Below are positions 53,735-62,311 of a stretch of DNA of 64,000 nucleotides, one piece after another; within the stretch, counting starts at the first letter, position 1, and every line of letters begins with the position of its first letter. The translations under genes were made by a program, and so were the position numbers. The notes under the pieces are model-generated. The model searched no databases and had not been told where the DNA came from. It saw only the letters and a list, made by a program, of their open reading frames with translations. The stretch is from an uncultured Eubacteriaceae bacterium (lineage in GTDB: Bacteria > Bacillota > Clostridia > Lachnospirales > CAG-274). The stretch spans positions 1 through 64,000 of the forward strand of contig CAMMIW010000011.1 in the NCBI GenBank assembly GCA_946497035.1, written 5' to 3'.

Positions 53735-54934
53735 TTACTTAAATAAAGTTTTAAATCTTTCCATAGCTTCTATAGTAGCCTCTCTGTTGCCAAAAGATGA
53801 AAGCCTAAAATAACCATCTCCATTTTTACCAAAGCCTACACCTGGTGTGCCTACTACAGCTATTTCATTTAACATTTTATCAAAAAAGTCCCAAGAGCCC
53901 ATATTATCTGGACATTCAAACCAAATATAAGGAGAATTAATGCCACCATAATAATTAATGCCACATTCTTCCATAGTATTAGCTATTATTCTAGCATTTT
54001 CTTTATAATAATCTATTGTTTCTTTAGACATTTTCATACCTTCTTCTGTAAATACAGAGGCAGCACCTTTTTGAATAATATATGGAACACCGTTAAATTT
54101 TGTAGTTTGGCGTCTATTCCACATTTGATTAAGGCTCATATCACTACCATTAGAGCTTTTAAAAACTATATCTTTAGGCACAATAGTATATCCACATCTA
54201 GTGCCTGTAAAACCTGCTGTTTTAGATAAAGAACAAAACTCTATAGCACATTTTCTAGCACCTTCTATTTCAAATATGCTTGTTGGTAAGCTATCATCTG
54301 CTATAAAACATTCATAAGCCGCATCAAATAATATGATAGCTTCATTTTTTAAAGCATAATCTACCCACATTTTTAACTGTTCTTTGTTATAACAAGCACC
54401 TGTAGGGTTGTTAGGAGAACAAATATATATTAAATCTGCTTTTTTATTTTCATCTGGTAAAGGTAAAAAATCGTTATCTTTATTAGCATCTATATAAACA
54501 ATCTCTCTACCATTCATAATATTTGTATCTACATAAACAGGATATACAGGGTCTGGTATCATAACAATGTTATCTACAGAAAAAAGATCTGTTATATTAC
54601 CTGTATCAGATTTAGCACCGTCAGATACAAATATCTCACTAACTTCTAAATTTATACCTTTTCTATTATAATAGTCTTTTATAGCGTTTCTTAAAAAATC
54701 ATATCCTTGCTCTGGACCATAACCTTTAAAAGTTTTTTCATCTGACATTTCATCTACCGCTAAGTGTAAATTTTCTATAACCGTTTTATTAAGAGGTTTT
54801 GTAACATCACCTATGCCAAGGCGTATAATTTTTTTATCTGGGTTTTCTTCGCTAAATTTTGCTACTCTTTTAGCTATATCTGCAAAAAGATAACTCTCTT
54901 TTAAGTTTAAATAGTTTTCATTTAATTTTGCCAT
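53735..54934 (-). CDS. dapL: LL-diaminopimelate aminotransferase
   Basis: The 399-residue PLP enzyme converts tetrahydrodipicolinate to LL-diaminopimelate in one step of lysine and cell-wall synthesis. Recognisable blocks are RLGIGDVTKPLN, GYGPEQGYDFLRNAI, SDGAKSDTGNI, CSPNNPTGACY, and the PLP lysine in FCSLSKTAGFTGTRCGYTI. The C-terminus is GYFRLSSFGNREATIEAMERF. RBS AAGGAG. It lies 58 bp after a second aminotransferase gene. A truncated copy of its 3' end is at 53160-53233. Confidence 0.96.
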   Translation of the reverse strand: MAKLNENYLNLKESYLFADIAKRVAKFSEENPDKKIIRLGIGDVTKPLNKTVIENLHLAVDEMSDEKTFKGYGPEQGYDFLRNAIKDYYNRKGINLEVSEIFVSDGAKSDTGNITDLFSVDNIVMIPDPVYPVYVDTNIMNGREIVYIDANKDNDFLPLPDENKKADLIYICSPNNPTGACYNKEQLKMWVDYALKNEAIILFDAAYECFIADDSLPTSIFEIEGARKCAIEFCSLSKTAGFTGTRCGYTIVPKDIVFKSSNGSDMSLNQMWNRRQTTKFNGVPYIIQKGAASVFTEEGMKMSKETIDYYKENARIIANTMEECGINYYGGINSPYIWFECPDNMGSWDFFDKMLNEIAVVGTPGVGFGKNGDGYFRLSSFGNREATIEAMERFKTLFK

Positions 54935-54992
54935 TAAAGTTCACTCCTTAACATTTTTAATATTTTTATAATTATACCATAAATATAATTTT

Positions 54993-56267
54993 TTACAAGT
55001 TATTTTCTGCTAACATTTTATCTATTGTAGCAATTTTAACACAAAGACAAAATATATTAATAGCCTTTTGTAGCTCTTCTAAACTGGGAAAAGAAGGTGC
55101 TATTCTTATGTTTGTATCATTTATATCTATCTTTTTAGGATATGTGCTACCTGCATCTGTTAAAACAACTCCAACCTCTTTACACATAGCTACCACCTTT
55201 TTAGCCAAACCTTCTAATGTATCAACAGATACAAAATATCCCCCTTTTGGCTTTTCCCATTTTAAAATAGGGTTATTTTTAAAATTTTCTTCTAAAGTAT
55301 TTAAAACTATATCAAACTTAGGCTTTAAAATATTTGAATGAGCCTCCATAAGCTTTAACGTATTTTCTTTATTTTTTAAAAATTTTACTGTTTTTAATTG
55401 GTTTATTTTATCATAACCTATCGTTTGTTTAGAAAGATGCTTTAACGTATCTTTTATAGTATTATCACTACCAGCCAGTATAGATACCCCACCACCAGGG
55501 AAATTTATTTTAGATGTAGAAAAAAAGTATAAAATTCTATCTTGTGTGTTATATTTTTTACAAGCATCAAAAATATTGTAAAGTTCTATTTTTTCATATA
55601 TATAATGTAAAGCATAGGCGTTATCCCAAAAAATTTTAAAATCTTTAGCTTTTGTTTCCATTTTAGCAAGTCTTTCTACCGTTTCTTTGCTATAACAAGT
55701 TCCAGTAGGGTTAGAATATAAAGGAACACATATAATACCTTTTATAGCTTCATCATTTTTACATAAATTTTCTACCATATCCATATTTATACCATTTTCA
55801 GTTATAGGTATATTTATCATCTCAAAGCCGAATTTTTCTAATATATCAAAATGTCTATCATATCCTGGCACAGGGCATAAAAATTTTATTTTACTAAGCT
55901 TACACCAAGGTGTATTATCCATATATCCAAACATATATAACCTAGCTATAGCATCATATATCATATTTAACGTAGAATTGCCACCTATTATAATATTATT
56001 TTCATCTATATCTAATATATCTGCAAAAAGTTTTTTAGCCTCTTTTATTCCATCTAATATGCCGTAGTTTCTTAAATCTATATTGTCTCTAGATATATAG
56101 TCATTTATATTTAATATATCATTAGACAAATCTAGCTGTTCTTTGCAAGGTTTTCCTCTAGACATATCTAAATCTAAGTTTTCTTTTAAATAGTTATCAT
56201 ATTGTTTTTGTAAATTTTCTCTTTCTTTTAAAAGCTCCTCTTTACATAAATTTTTAAAACTTTTCAT
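54993..56267 (-). CDS. PLP-dependent aminotransferase, aspartate aminotransferase Ic-like
   Basis: The 424-residue fold-type I aminotransferase has LDMSRGKPCKEQLDLS, YGILDGIKEAKKLFADIL, the VPLYSNPTGTCYS block, the Asp-Asn-Ala-Tyr motif FWDNAYALHY and the PLP lysine in YFFSTSKINFPGGGVS. The pattern fits the group Ic aspartate aminotransferase (MocR-like PF12897) family. It sits between the chromate-transporter pair and dapL and could supply amino groups or aspartate for the lysine pathway. RBS AAAGGAG. Confidence 0.85.
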   Translation of the reverse strand: MKSFKNLCKEELLKERENLQKQYDNYLKENLDLDMSRGKPCKEQLDLSNDILNINDYISRDNIDLRNYGILDGIKEAKKLFADILDIDENNIIIGGNSTLNMIYDAIARLYMFGYMDNTPWCKLSKIKFLCPVPGYDRHFDILEKFGFEMINIPITENGINMDMVENLCKNDEAIKGIICVPLYSNPTGTCYSKETVERLAKMETKAKDFKIFWDNAYALHYIYEKIELYNIFDACKKYNTQDRILYFFSTSKINFPGGGVSILAGSDNTIKDTLKHLSKQTIGYDKINQLKTVKFLKNKENTLKLMEAHSNILKPKFDIVLNTLEENFKNNPILKWEKPKGGYFVSVDTLEGLAKKVVAMCKEVGVVLTDAGSTYPKKIDINDTNIRIAPSFPSLEELQKAINIFCLCVKIATIDKMLAENNL

Positions 56268-56280
56268 AAATTGCTCCTTT

Positions 56281-56814
56281 CTAATTAAGCTTAAATATAA
56301 AACCTAATAATCCACCTAATATAATATAAAATATAGGGTGTTTTTTATATTTTATTATAAGAAAAAATATAATTAAAAATATAATTATTTTTTTAATGTT
56401 AAAACCATAAGAAAAAATAGCCGTATTAAATATAGTTATAAATGAAACACCTATAAGCCCTGTTACAACTGGCCTTATAACATTAAAAACATTTATAACA
56501 TAGCCACTATTTTTAAATTTTGACAAAAATTTTGATATAATTATTATAACTATATATGAAGGTAAAACAAGAGCAAATGTTGCTACAAAAGCACCTAATA
56601 TATTAGCTACATAAAAACCTACATATGTAGCCATATTAACGCCTATTGGCCCTGGGGTAGACTCTGATATAGCAAGCATATTTGTAAGCTCAGAAACATT
56701 GTACCAACCTTTTGTATCTATTAGTTTATTTAAAAAAGGTAATGTAGCAAGGCCACCACCAACAGAAAAAAGCCCTATTTTAAAAAATTCTATAAAAAGC
56801 TCTAAATATATCAT
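56281..56814 (-). CDS. chrA: Chromate transporter, half-size (CHR domain B)
   Basis: The 177-residue membrane protein has the CHR signature FFKIGLFSVGGGLATLPFLNKL and the AISESTPGPIGVNMATYVGF motif. Half-size CHR proteins act in pairs. It overlaps the upstream partner by 4 bp. Substrates other than chromate are likely in many anaerobes. It is followed 13 bp later by the aminotransferase gene. Confidence 0.9.
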   Translation of the reverse strand: MIYLELFIEFFKIGLFSVGGGLATLPFLNKLIDTKGWYNVSELTNMLAISESTPGPIGVNMATYVGFYVANILGAFVATFALVLPSYIVIIIISKFLSKFKNSGYVINVFNVIRPVVTGLIGVSFITIFNTAIFSYGFNIKKIIIFLIIFFLIIKYKKHPIFYIILGGLLGFIFKLN

Positions 56815-57362
56815 TTACTATTCTCCTTAATATTTTTATATTTTGTAAAAAATATAGTAAAAATAACACAAACAAAAATAATATAAACAGGAGATATTTT
56901 TAAAACAAGATTTAATATAAAAGCTAAAATACATAATAAAAGAGATATTTTATTTTTTACATTTTTCTTTAAAAATCCAATAAAAGCATCTAATACAAGC
57001 CCTGCCACCGCTATTTTTATACCTGCAAAAACATATATTACCCACTGTATGTGTAAAAAATTTTTTATAAAAGTTGCTATAGCTAAAATTATTATAAGAG
57101 AAGGGCAAACCATACCAAAGGTAGAAAAAATAGCACCTATTTTACCTTTTATTTTATAGCCTATAAATGTAGCCGTGTTTATAGCTATTATACCTGGTGT
57201 GCATTGGCCTATAGAATAATAGTTTATAAGCTCTTCTTCGGTAGCCCATTTTTTATTGTTTACAATATCTCTTTGTAACATAGGCAACATAGCTATACCT
57301 CCACCAAATGTTAAAGAGCCTATTTTAAAAAAAACGATAAAAAGCTCTAATAATATTTTCAT
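56811..57362 (-). CDS. chrA: Chromate transporter, half-size (CHR domain A)
   Basis: The 183-residue membrane protein has the CHR signature FFKIGSLTFGGGIAMLPMLQRDIV and YYSIGQCTPGIIAINTATFIGYKIKG. With the overlapping gene downstream it forms the two-subunit CHR transporter. First gene of a minus-strand unit that continues through the aminotransferase, dapL and DUF1284. RBS GGAGGT. Confidence 0.9.
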   Translation of the reverse strand: MKILLELFIVFFKIGSLTFGGGIAMLPMLQRDIVNNKKWATEEELINYYSIGQCTPGIIAINTATFIGYKIKGKIGAIFSTFGMVCPSLIIILAIATFIKNFLHIQWVIYVFAGIKIAVAGLVLDAFIGFLKKNVKNKISLLLCILAFILNLVLKISPVYIIFVCVIFTIFFTKYKNIKENSK

Positions 57363-57437
57363 AGTTACCTCCTTTTATATTTATTTAATTATTTTTAATA
57401 TTATATAATATTTTAAAAAATTTTTAAATAGTAGTTT

Positions 57438-57443
57438 TTAAAA
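57438..57443 (+). promoter_or_regulatory. Extended -10 of the glycosyltransferase gene
   Basis: TATAAT at 57438-57443 preceded by TGT; the -35 is weak. It is 59 bp before the coding sequence. Confidence 0.5.
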
Positions 57444-57501
57444 ATGGTGTTTTGTGTTATAATATATAATATTTTATACAAATATTAACGAGGGTGAAAA
57501 A

Positions 57502-58449
57502 ATGAAAAGTATAGATATTGTTGTGCCTTGTTACAACGAAAGTCAAGTTTTAAATATATTTTATAATGCTATAGAAGAAGTTGTTTTATCTATGCCTACC
57601 TACAAGTTTAATTATATTTTTGTAGATGATGGTAGCTATGATGATACTCTTTCTATATTAAAAAATTTAGCTAAAAAAGATAATAAAGTTAAATATATAT
57701 CTTTTTCTAGAAACTTTGGCAAAGAGTCTGCTATGTATGCCGGTTTAAAACAATCTAGCGGTGATATGGTTTTAATAATGGACTCGGATATGCAAAATCC
57801 GCCTAGTATGATACCTACAATGGTAAAATATATAGAAGAAGGCTATGACTGTTGCGGTGGTTATCGCGCTGATAGAACAGGTGATGGCAAGCTTAGAACA
57901 TTTTTTACTAACCGTTTTTATAAAATAACTAACAAAATATCTGAAGTTAATATGCCAAACGGTGCAGGAGATTTTAGGCTTATGACTAGAAAAATGGTTG
58001 ATGCTATCCTTGCTCTTAGTGAGGTTCAACGTTTTTCTAAAGGTATTTTTAGCTGGGTTGGTTTTAATACAAAATGGATAAGCTTCGAAAATGTAGAAAG
58101 AGCAGGAGGCGTTAGCAAATGGAACTTTTTTAAGCTATTTTCTTATGCTATAGATGGTATAACCGCCTTTTCTACATTCCCTTTAAAAATAGCCTCTATA
58201 TTAGGCTTTTTTATATCTTGCTTTTCTTTTATATATTTAATATATATAATATTAAAAACTTTAATTTTTGGTATAGATGTTCCTGGTTATGCATCTATTA
58301 TAACAATTAATCTTTTTATAGGTGGCATAATAATATTATCTTGTGGAATACTTGGAGAATATATAGCTAAAATATATTTAGAGGTTAAAAAAAGACCTAT
58401 TTATATAATGGCAGAAACTAACATAGAAGAAAATAATGATAAAAAATAA
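57502..58449 (+). CDS. Family 2 glycosyltransferase, GtrB/YkcC-like
   Basis: The 315-residue protein has an N-terminal GT-A domain (DIVVPCYNESQVL, FVDDGSYDDT, FSRNFGKESAMYAGL, LIMDSDMQNPP with the metal DxD, and VERAGGVSKWNFFKL). Two C-terminal transmembrane helices follow (about 228-255 and 262-290). Such enzymes transfer sugars to undecaprenyl phosphate at the cytoplasmic face for later surface decoration. A flippase or acceptor transferase is not adjacent. The RBS is weak (GAGGGTG). Confidence 0.9.
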   Translation: MKSIDIVVPCYNESQVLNIFYNAIEEVVLSMPTYKFNYIFVDDGSYDDTLSILKNLAKKDNKVKYISFSRNFGKESAMYAGLKQSSGDMVLIMDSDMQNPPSMIPTMVKYIEEGYDCCGGYRADRTGDGKLRTFFTNRFYKITNKISEVNMPNGAGDFRLMTRKMVDAILALSEVQRFSKGIFSWVGFNTKWISFENVERAGGVSKWNFFKLFSYAIDGITAFSTFPLKIASILGFFISCFSFIYLIYIILKTLIFGIDVPGYASIITINLFIGGIIILSCGILGEYIAKIYLEVKKRPIYIMAETNIEENNDKK

Positions 58450-58476
58450 AGCTGTAGAAAATATCTACAGCTCTTT
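58448..58476. terminator. Bidirectional terminator between the glycosyltransferase and Ser-rich protein genes
   Basis: AAAGCTGTAGA pairs with TCTACAGCTCTTT. Confidence 0.82.
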
Positions 58477-58499
58477 AAAAAGTAAATTTTTATATTAAT

Positions 58500-59492
58500 C
58501 TATTTTGTAGCTCTCAATAATTTTATAAATAGTATAATTATAAATATAGCTATTATTATTACAATTGGTAATAAAATTACAGAAAAAAAGCTTTTATTAT
58601 TTCTATGGTTTTCTTCTTCAAACATTACTATTTTATCTTCTCCATTTTCATCAGATACAACCCCTATTATTTGGTTTTCATCATAACCTGTAATATTATC
58701 TACCATTTTTACAGTATCATCTACTAAGCTATACACTAAATAATATCTTACAAAAGGATTATCTAATATAGAACGTCTATAAGTTGTAGGATAATAATAT
58801 TTTCTTGTTGTTGTTGTATTTATACCTTTGCTTTCAAAAACCTCTTCCACATCATTTGCATTTATTTTTTTGCCACCTATAGTTTGATTTTTTATATTTT
58901 TACTTTCTTTAGGAGCATAATTTTTATTATTATCTATATCTAAACTACTTCTATTTGAGTTAGATGAAGACGAATTTATATTTTTATTTGTATTTGACTG
59001 AATATTGCTTTCAATAGTTGTGCTTTCACTTGTATTTGATGAGCCACTACTACTTTTACTACTTGTACTTTTGCTTGTATTTGATGAGCTACTACTACTT
59101 TTACTACTTGTACTTTTGCTTGTATTTGATGAGCTACTACTACTTTTGCTACTTGTACTTTTGCTTATATTTGATGAGCTACTACTACTTTTACTACTTG
59201 TACTTTTGCTTATATTTGATGAGCTACTACTACTTTTACTACTTGTGCTTTTGCTTATATTTGATGAACTACTACTACTTTTACTACTTGATGATGAGCT
59301 ACTTTTACTTGAATAGCTCTTACTACTGCTTGAGCTACTGCTACTCCTACTACTAGAGCTTCTACTAGAGCTTGAACTTCTACTTCCACCGCTTGAGCTT
59401 CTGCTTCTGCCTTCTACCTCATAATAAAAGTTACCTACAAATATAAAAAATACTAATGGTATAACTTTGAATAAATTTTTAAAATTTCTCAT
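58500..59492 (-). CDS. Ser-rich repeat membrane-anchored surface protein
   Basis: About 330 residues: a signal peptide (MRNFKNLFKVIPLVFFIFVGNF) and a Ser/Arg segment. About six 15-residue repeats of the form SKSTSSKSSSSSSNI/T follow, then an Asn/Ser linker, a small unique domain (about 205-295) and a C-terminal transmembrane helix (about 303-325). The unique domain has RKYYYPTTYRRSILDNPFVRYYLVYSLVDD. The architecture suggests a flexible Ser-rich stalk outside the cell. ATG 59492 follows AGGAG by 8 nt. It is the last gene after the YceG-like and TelA genes. Confidence 0.75.
   Translation of the reverse strand: MRNFKNLFKVIPLVFFIFVGNFYYEVEGRSRSSSGGSRSSSSSRSSSSRSSSSSSSSKSYSSKSSSSSSSKSSSSSSNISKSTSSKSSSSSSNISKSTSSKSSSSSSNISKSTSSKSSSSSSNTSKSTSSKSSSSSSNTSKSTSSKSSSGSSNTSESTTIESNIQSNTNKNINSSSSNSNRSSLDIDNNKNYAPKESKNIKNQTIGGKKINANDVEEVFESKGINTTTTRKYYYPTTYRRSILDNPFVRYYLVYSLVDDTVKMVDNITGYDENQIIGVVSDENGEDKIVMFEEENHRNNKSFFSVILLPIVIIIAIFIIILFIKLLRATK
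59036..59290. repeat. 45-bp tandem repeats coding the Ser-rich stalk
   Basis: The motif TTGATGAGCTACTACTACTT (plus strand) recurs at 59036, 59081, 59126, 59171, 59216 and 59261, an exact 45-bp period with few substitutions. The repeat encodes 15 residues per unit, so copy-number change keeps the frame. Confidence 0.95.
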
Positions 59493-59526
59493 AGGCAAAT
59501 CTCCTAAAATAAAATTATAACAATTA

Positions 59527-60603
59527 CTATTTTTGATGTATCATTTTTGTTTTAAGCTCTTCTAATTTTCTTATATTTTGTAATCTTTCTTCTTTATTTT
59601 GTTCATCTATTTGTCTTACTTCTTGTATACCTGTTAAAATAGTATTATAAGTTTTTTCTAATGTTTCTATACTAATAACAGGGCTAGAAGCAGATTGTTT
59701 TACATTTTTTGTATTATCAACTGTTTGTTGTACAGTTTTTTCAAATAATTGTTTTGTAAAATCTTCTGCTTGAGAAATAGCCTGATTTTGTATAGCCTGT
59801 CTTCTAAGTGTAATAGCATTTATAACGCTTACTTTAAAAATAGGTAATGTTGTTATAAAAGCAGAGTCTATTTTTATATTTAAGTTAGAGTTTGTAGCTA
59901 CCATCATATTTATCATAGGTATAATTTGCATAGCTACATTTTGAGATACGCTTAAATCTAATATTCTTTGGCTAAGCAAATCTTGTGCCAAATTTATTTG
60001 GCTTTCTAAAGCAATTCTATCGTTATCACTAATTGTAACATCTGTTGCCAATTTTATTTTTTCTTGTTCTACTCTTTCAAGAGCCATTTCTCCTGCCACT
60101 ATATAATATTCAAGCTCCGCCATATAAGTTCTTGTAGCTTCAAATTGGGCTTGTAACATTTTGTTAGATGTAGCTATATCTGAGCTATATTTATTTAATA
60201 ATGTGCCTACACCTTCTATTTGCTTGCTTAAAGAATTATATTTTTCATAAATATCTTCTTTCATACTATTAAATTTTTCTTTTATTTTATCTAAAAAACT
60301 TTTTTTCTCTTTAAAATTATAATCTTTTATTTCTTGTAAATCAAAAGACTTCATAATATTAGTAAGCTTAACTAACATTTCTCCTACTTCTTCTGTTTTT
60401 ACTCTTTTTATATCATCTAATATTCTATCATTTATTTTAGATAAATTTTCACTAGGCTCAAAGCCATATTTTGATATTTCTGTAGGGTTAGTTATATCTA
60501 TGCTATTTGATAATTGTATAACCTGTGGTAATTGTCTTATTTGTTCTTTTCTTTCATCAAGCGGTTTTATATTTTGAGCATTAATTGGTTGTAATTCTTC
60601 CAT
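59527..60603 (-). CDS. telA: TelA/YceH family toxic anion resistance protein
   Basis: The 358-residue mostly helical protein matches the TelA family (B. subtilis YceH). Recognisable segments are KYNSLSKQIEGVGTLLNKY, LEYYIVAGEMALERVEQEKIKLA, and NMMVATNSNLNIKIDSAFITTLPIFKVSVINAITLRRQAIQNQAI. The family is linked to tellurite and cell-envelope stress, with an unknown mechanism. It is 24 bp downstream of a YceG-like gene, the same order as B. subtilis yceG-yceH. RBS AAAGGAG. Confidence 0.92.
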   Translation of the reverse strand: MEELQPINAQNIKPLDERKEQIRQLPQVIQLSNSIDITNPTEISKYGFEPSENLSKINDRILDDIKRVKTEEVGEMLVKLTNIMKSFDLQEIKDYNFKEKKSFLDKIKEKFNSMKEDIYEKYNSLSKQIEGVGTLLNKYSSDIATSNKMLQAQFEATRTYMAELEYYIVAGEMALERVEQEKIKLATDVTISDNDRIALESQINLAQDLLSQRILDLSVSQNVAMQIIPMINMMVATNSNLNIKIDSAFITTLPIFKVSVINAITLRRQAIQNQAISQAEDFTKQLFEKTVQQTVDNTKNVKQSASSPVISIETLEKTYNTILTGIQEVRQIDEQNKEERLQNIRKLEELKTKMIHQK

Positions 60604-60627
60604 AATAACTCTCCTTTATTAATTTAA

Positions 60628-62091
60628 CTATTTATTTTTTATTTTATTTAACATCTTATATTTAAAGCTATTTAAAGTTTTTGTTATGCCTTTATCTTTA
60701 TATGTTAATAACATATCGTTATCTTCCTCATATTTGTCTAAGCTTATAATATTTATCATATATTCAGGTAAATAATTTTCTATATTAAATATACCTTTTG
60801 TACTCATAAAAATAACATCTACACCTAATTTTGATAAAGTAACCATAAAATATATAAAATGTTTGTTTGATATGTTGCCATTATCTATAACAACTATTCT
60901 AGGAACTTGGCCAGAACAATCTCTAGCGTTTAATATATGTTTAAATTTGTTATCCATTGATATTAAATTTGTAAGTAATATTTTATAATCATCTAAATTT
61001 AGGCTTAAACTATCTTTTACCTCTAAAGATGTATCTACTATATTTTGTTGTAAAACTAAGGGTAAATCATCATTTTTATAAATATCTAAATCAAATAGCT
61101 TATCAAAATATACGGTAATAGCACCACTATCATTATTTTTGCTATAACAGTTGTTTATGTCAAAGCTTAAATTATCTTTGTTAATACATTTTACGATAAA
61201 ATCGGCAGGTTGTCTTAACAAAATATCTAAATTATTTTCGTTAATAATTTCATCTATAAAATTGTGATAGTCTTCTAAATATTTATGTCTACCATTTATT
61301 AATGTACAAAAACAAGGTATTATAACTTTTTGTTCATCTTTTAAGAGCTTAAAGCCATCTCTTAAAGATGCAGGTTCTTTTAAAATAGGTATTATATCAA
61401 AACGAGAAGCATTTATATGAGTACCCACAGACTTAAATTTTGCTAATTGTTCTTTAGAATAAAGGCCCTCATCTAAATAATTTTTTATTATTTTATCATT
61501 TTGTATTTTACAATCTGTAGATTTAGAATTTATAAAAATACCACTATCTATTGCATCAAATATAGAACCATTATAAACAAAGCTACCTTTATATATTGTA
61601 TATTGTTTTGATTGCCAATAGTCAATATTTAGTTTTTGTAAATCAAAAACAATAACATTAGCTCCCATAATATTTACTAAGTCTAAAAATAATAAATCTT
61701 CTCTATAAAAATCTCCATAAGCTACTATTAAAGGTTTTTCTATAAAATTTATATCATTTTTTATAATATACTCTTTTACAGTATTTATAATAAGATTTTT
61801 TTCATCTTCATTTATATTTTCTTTTAATGCCAGTATATCATATGCCACTTGTATTCTTTTTTCTATATCTTCATTACCTTTTATTAGTGAATAATCTTCA
61901 TTTGTTAGCTCAAAGGTATTTTCTAATATAACATATTCTTTTTGCTTTTCTACTATATTTTTAACAAATGTATATAGAGTATCTCTTATCATATTTTCAT
62001 TTTCAATATTTGTACCATAAAATACAACAAAAGAATTTTCATTATCCATTATAGTTTGTAAAGAACTTTCATAAAGCCTACTAAATTCCAT
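60628..62091 (-). CDS. YceG-like protein of Ter/TelA stress modules (distant)
   Basis: The 487-residue protein has no catalytic motif I can name. Its length, its place directly before telA and the segment VPRIVVIDNGNISNKHFIYFMVTLSKLGVDVIFMSTKG resemble the PF14266 proteins (B. subtilis YceG) found in Ter-type stress operons. The assignment is mainly from gene order and one motif, so it is tentative. RBS AGGAGTG, with a strong promoter at 62139-62167. No TerC or TerD-family gene is present in the window. Confidence 0.55.
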   Translation of the reverse strand: MEFSRLYESSLQTIMDNENSFVVFYGTNIENENMIRDTLYTFVKNIVEKQKEYVILENTFELTNEDYSLIKGNEDIEKRIQVAYDILALKENINEDEKNLIINTVKEYIIKNDINFIEKPLIVAYGDFYREDLLFLDLVNIMGANVIVFDLQKLNIDYWQSKQYTIYKGSFVYNGSIFDAIDSGIFINSKSTDCKIQNDKIIKNYLDEGLYSKEQLAKFKSVGTHINASRFDIIPILKEPASLRDGFKLLKDEQKVIIPCFCTLINGRHKYLEDYHNFIDEIINENNLDILLRQPADFIVKCINKDNLSFDINNCYSKNNDSGAITVYFDKLFDLDIYKNDDLPLVLQQNIVDTSLEVKDSLSLNLDDYKILLTNLISMDNKFKHILNARDCSGQVPRIVVIDNGNISNKHFIYFMVTLSKLGVDVIFMSTKGIFNIENYLPEYMINIISLDKYEEDNDMLLTYKDKGITKTLNSFKYKMLNKIKNK

Positions 62092-62138
62092 AATATCACT
62101 CCTATTATATAAATATTATATAAAACTATAATTAAATA

Positions 62139-62167
62139 ATTATATTATATATTATTAATTTTGTCAA
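62139..62167 (-). promoter_or_regulatory. Promoter of the YceG-like/telA/Ser-rich operon
   Basis: On the minus strand TTGACA (62162-62167), a 17-bp spacer and TATAAT (62139-62144). Confidence 0.75.
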
Positions 62168-62245
62168 TTAATATAACTATTTTTATAATAACAATATGTA
62201 GATATTATATATATTTTGGCGTATAATTTGTATTATTGTATATTA

Positions 62246-62274
62246 TTGACAAATTTTTATATAAATGCTAATAT
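62246..62274 (+). promoter_or_regulatory. Promoter of the 5'-nucleotidase gene
   Basis: TTGACA (62246-62251), a 17-bp spacer and TAATAT (62269-62274) preceded by TGC (extended -10). It diverges from the telA operon promoter. Confidence 0.75.
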
Positions 62275-62311
62275 TAAAAGGCAATATAATTTAAGGAGGT
62301 CTTTATCAATT

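Noticed and set aside
59005..59356. Two open frames on the plus strand rich in Leu or in Tyr/Leu
   Set aside because: They are antisense to the 45-bp Ser-rich repeats; the open frames follow from the repeat and have no RBS.
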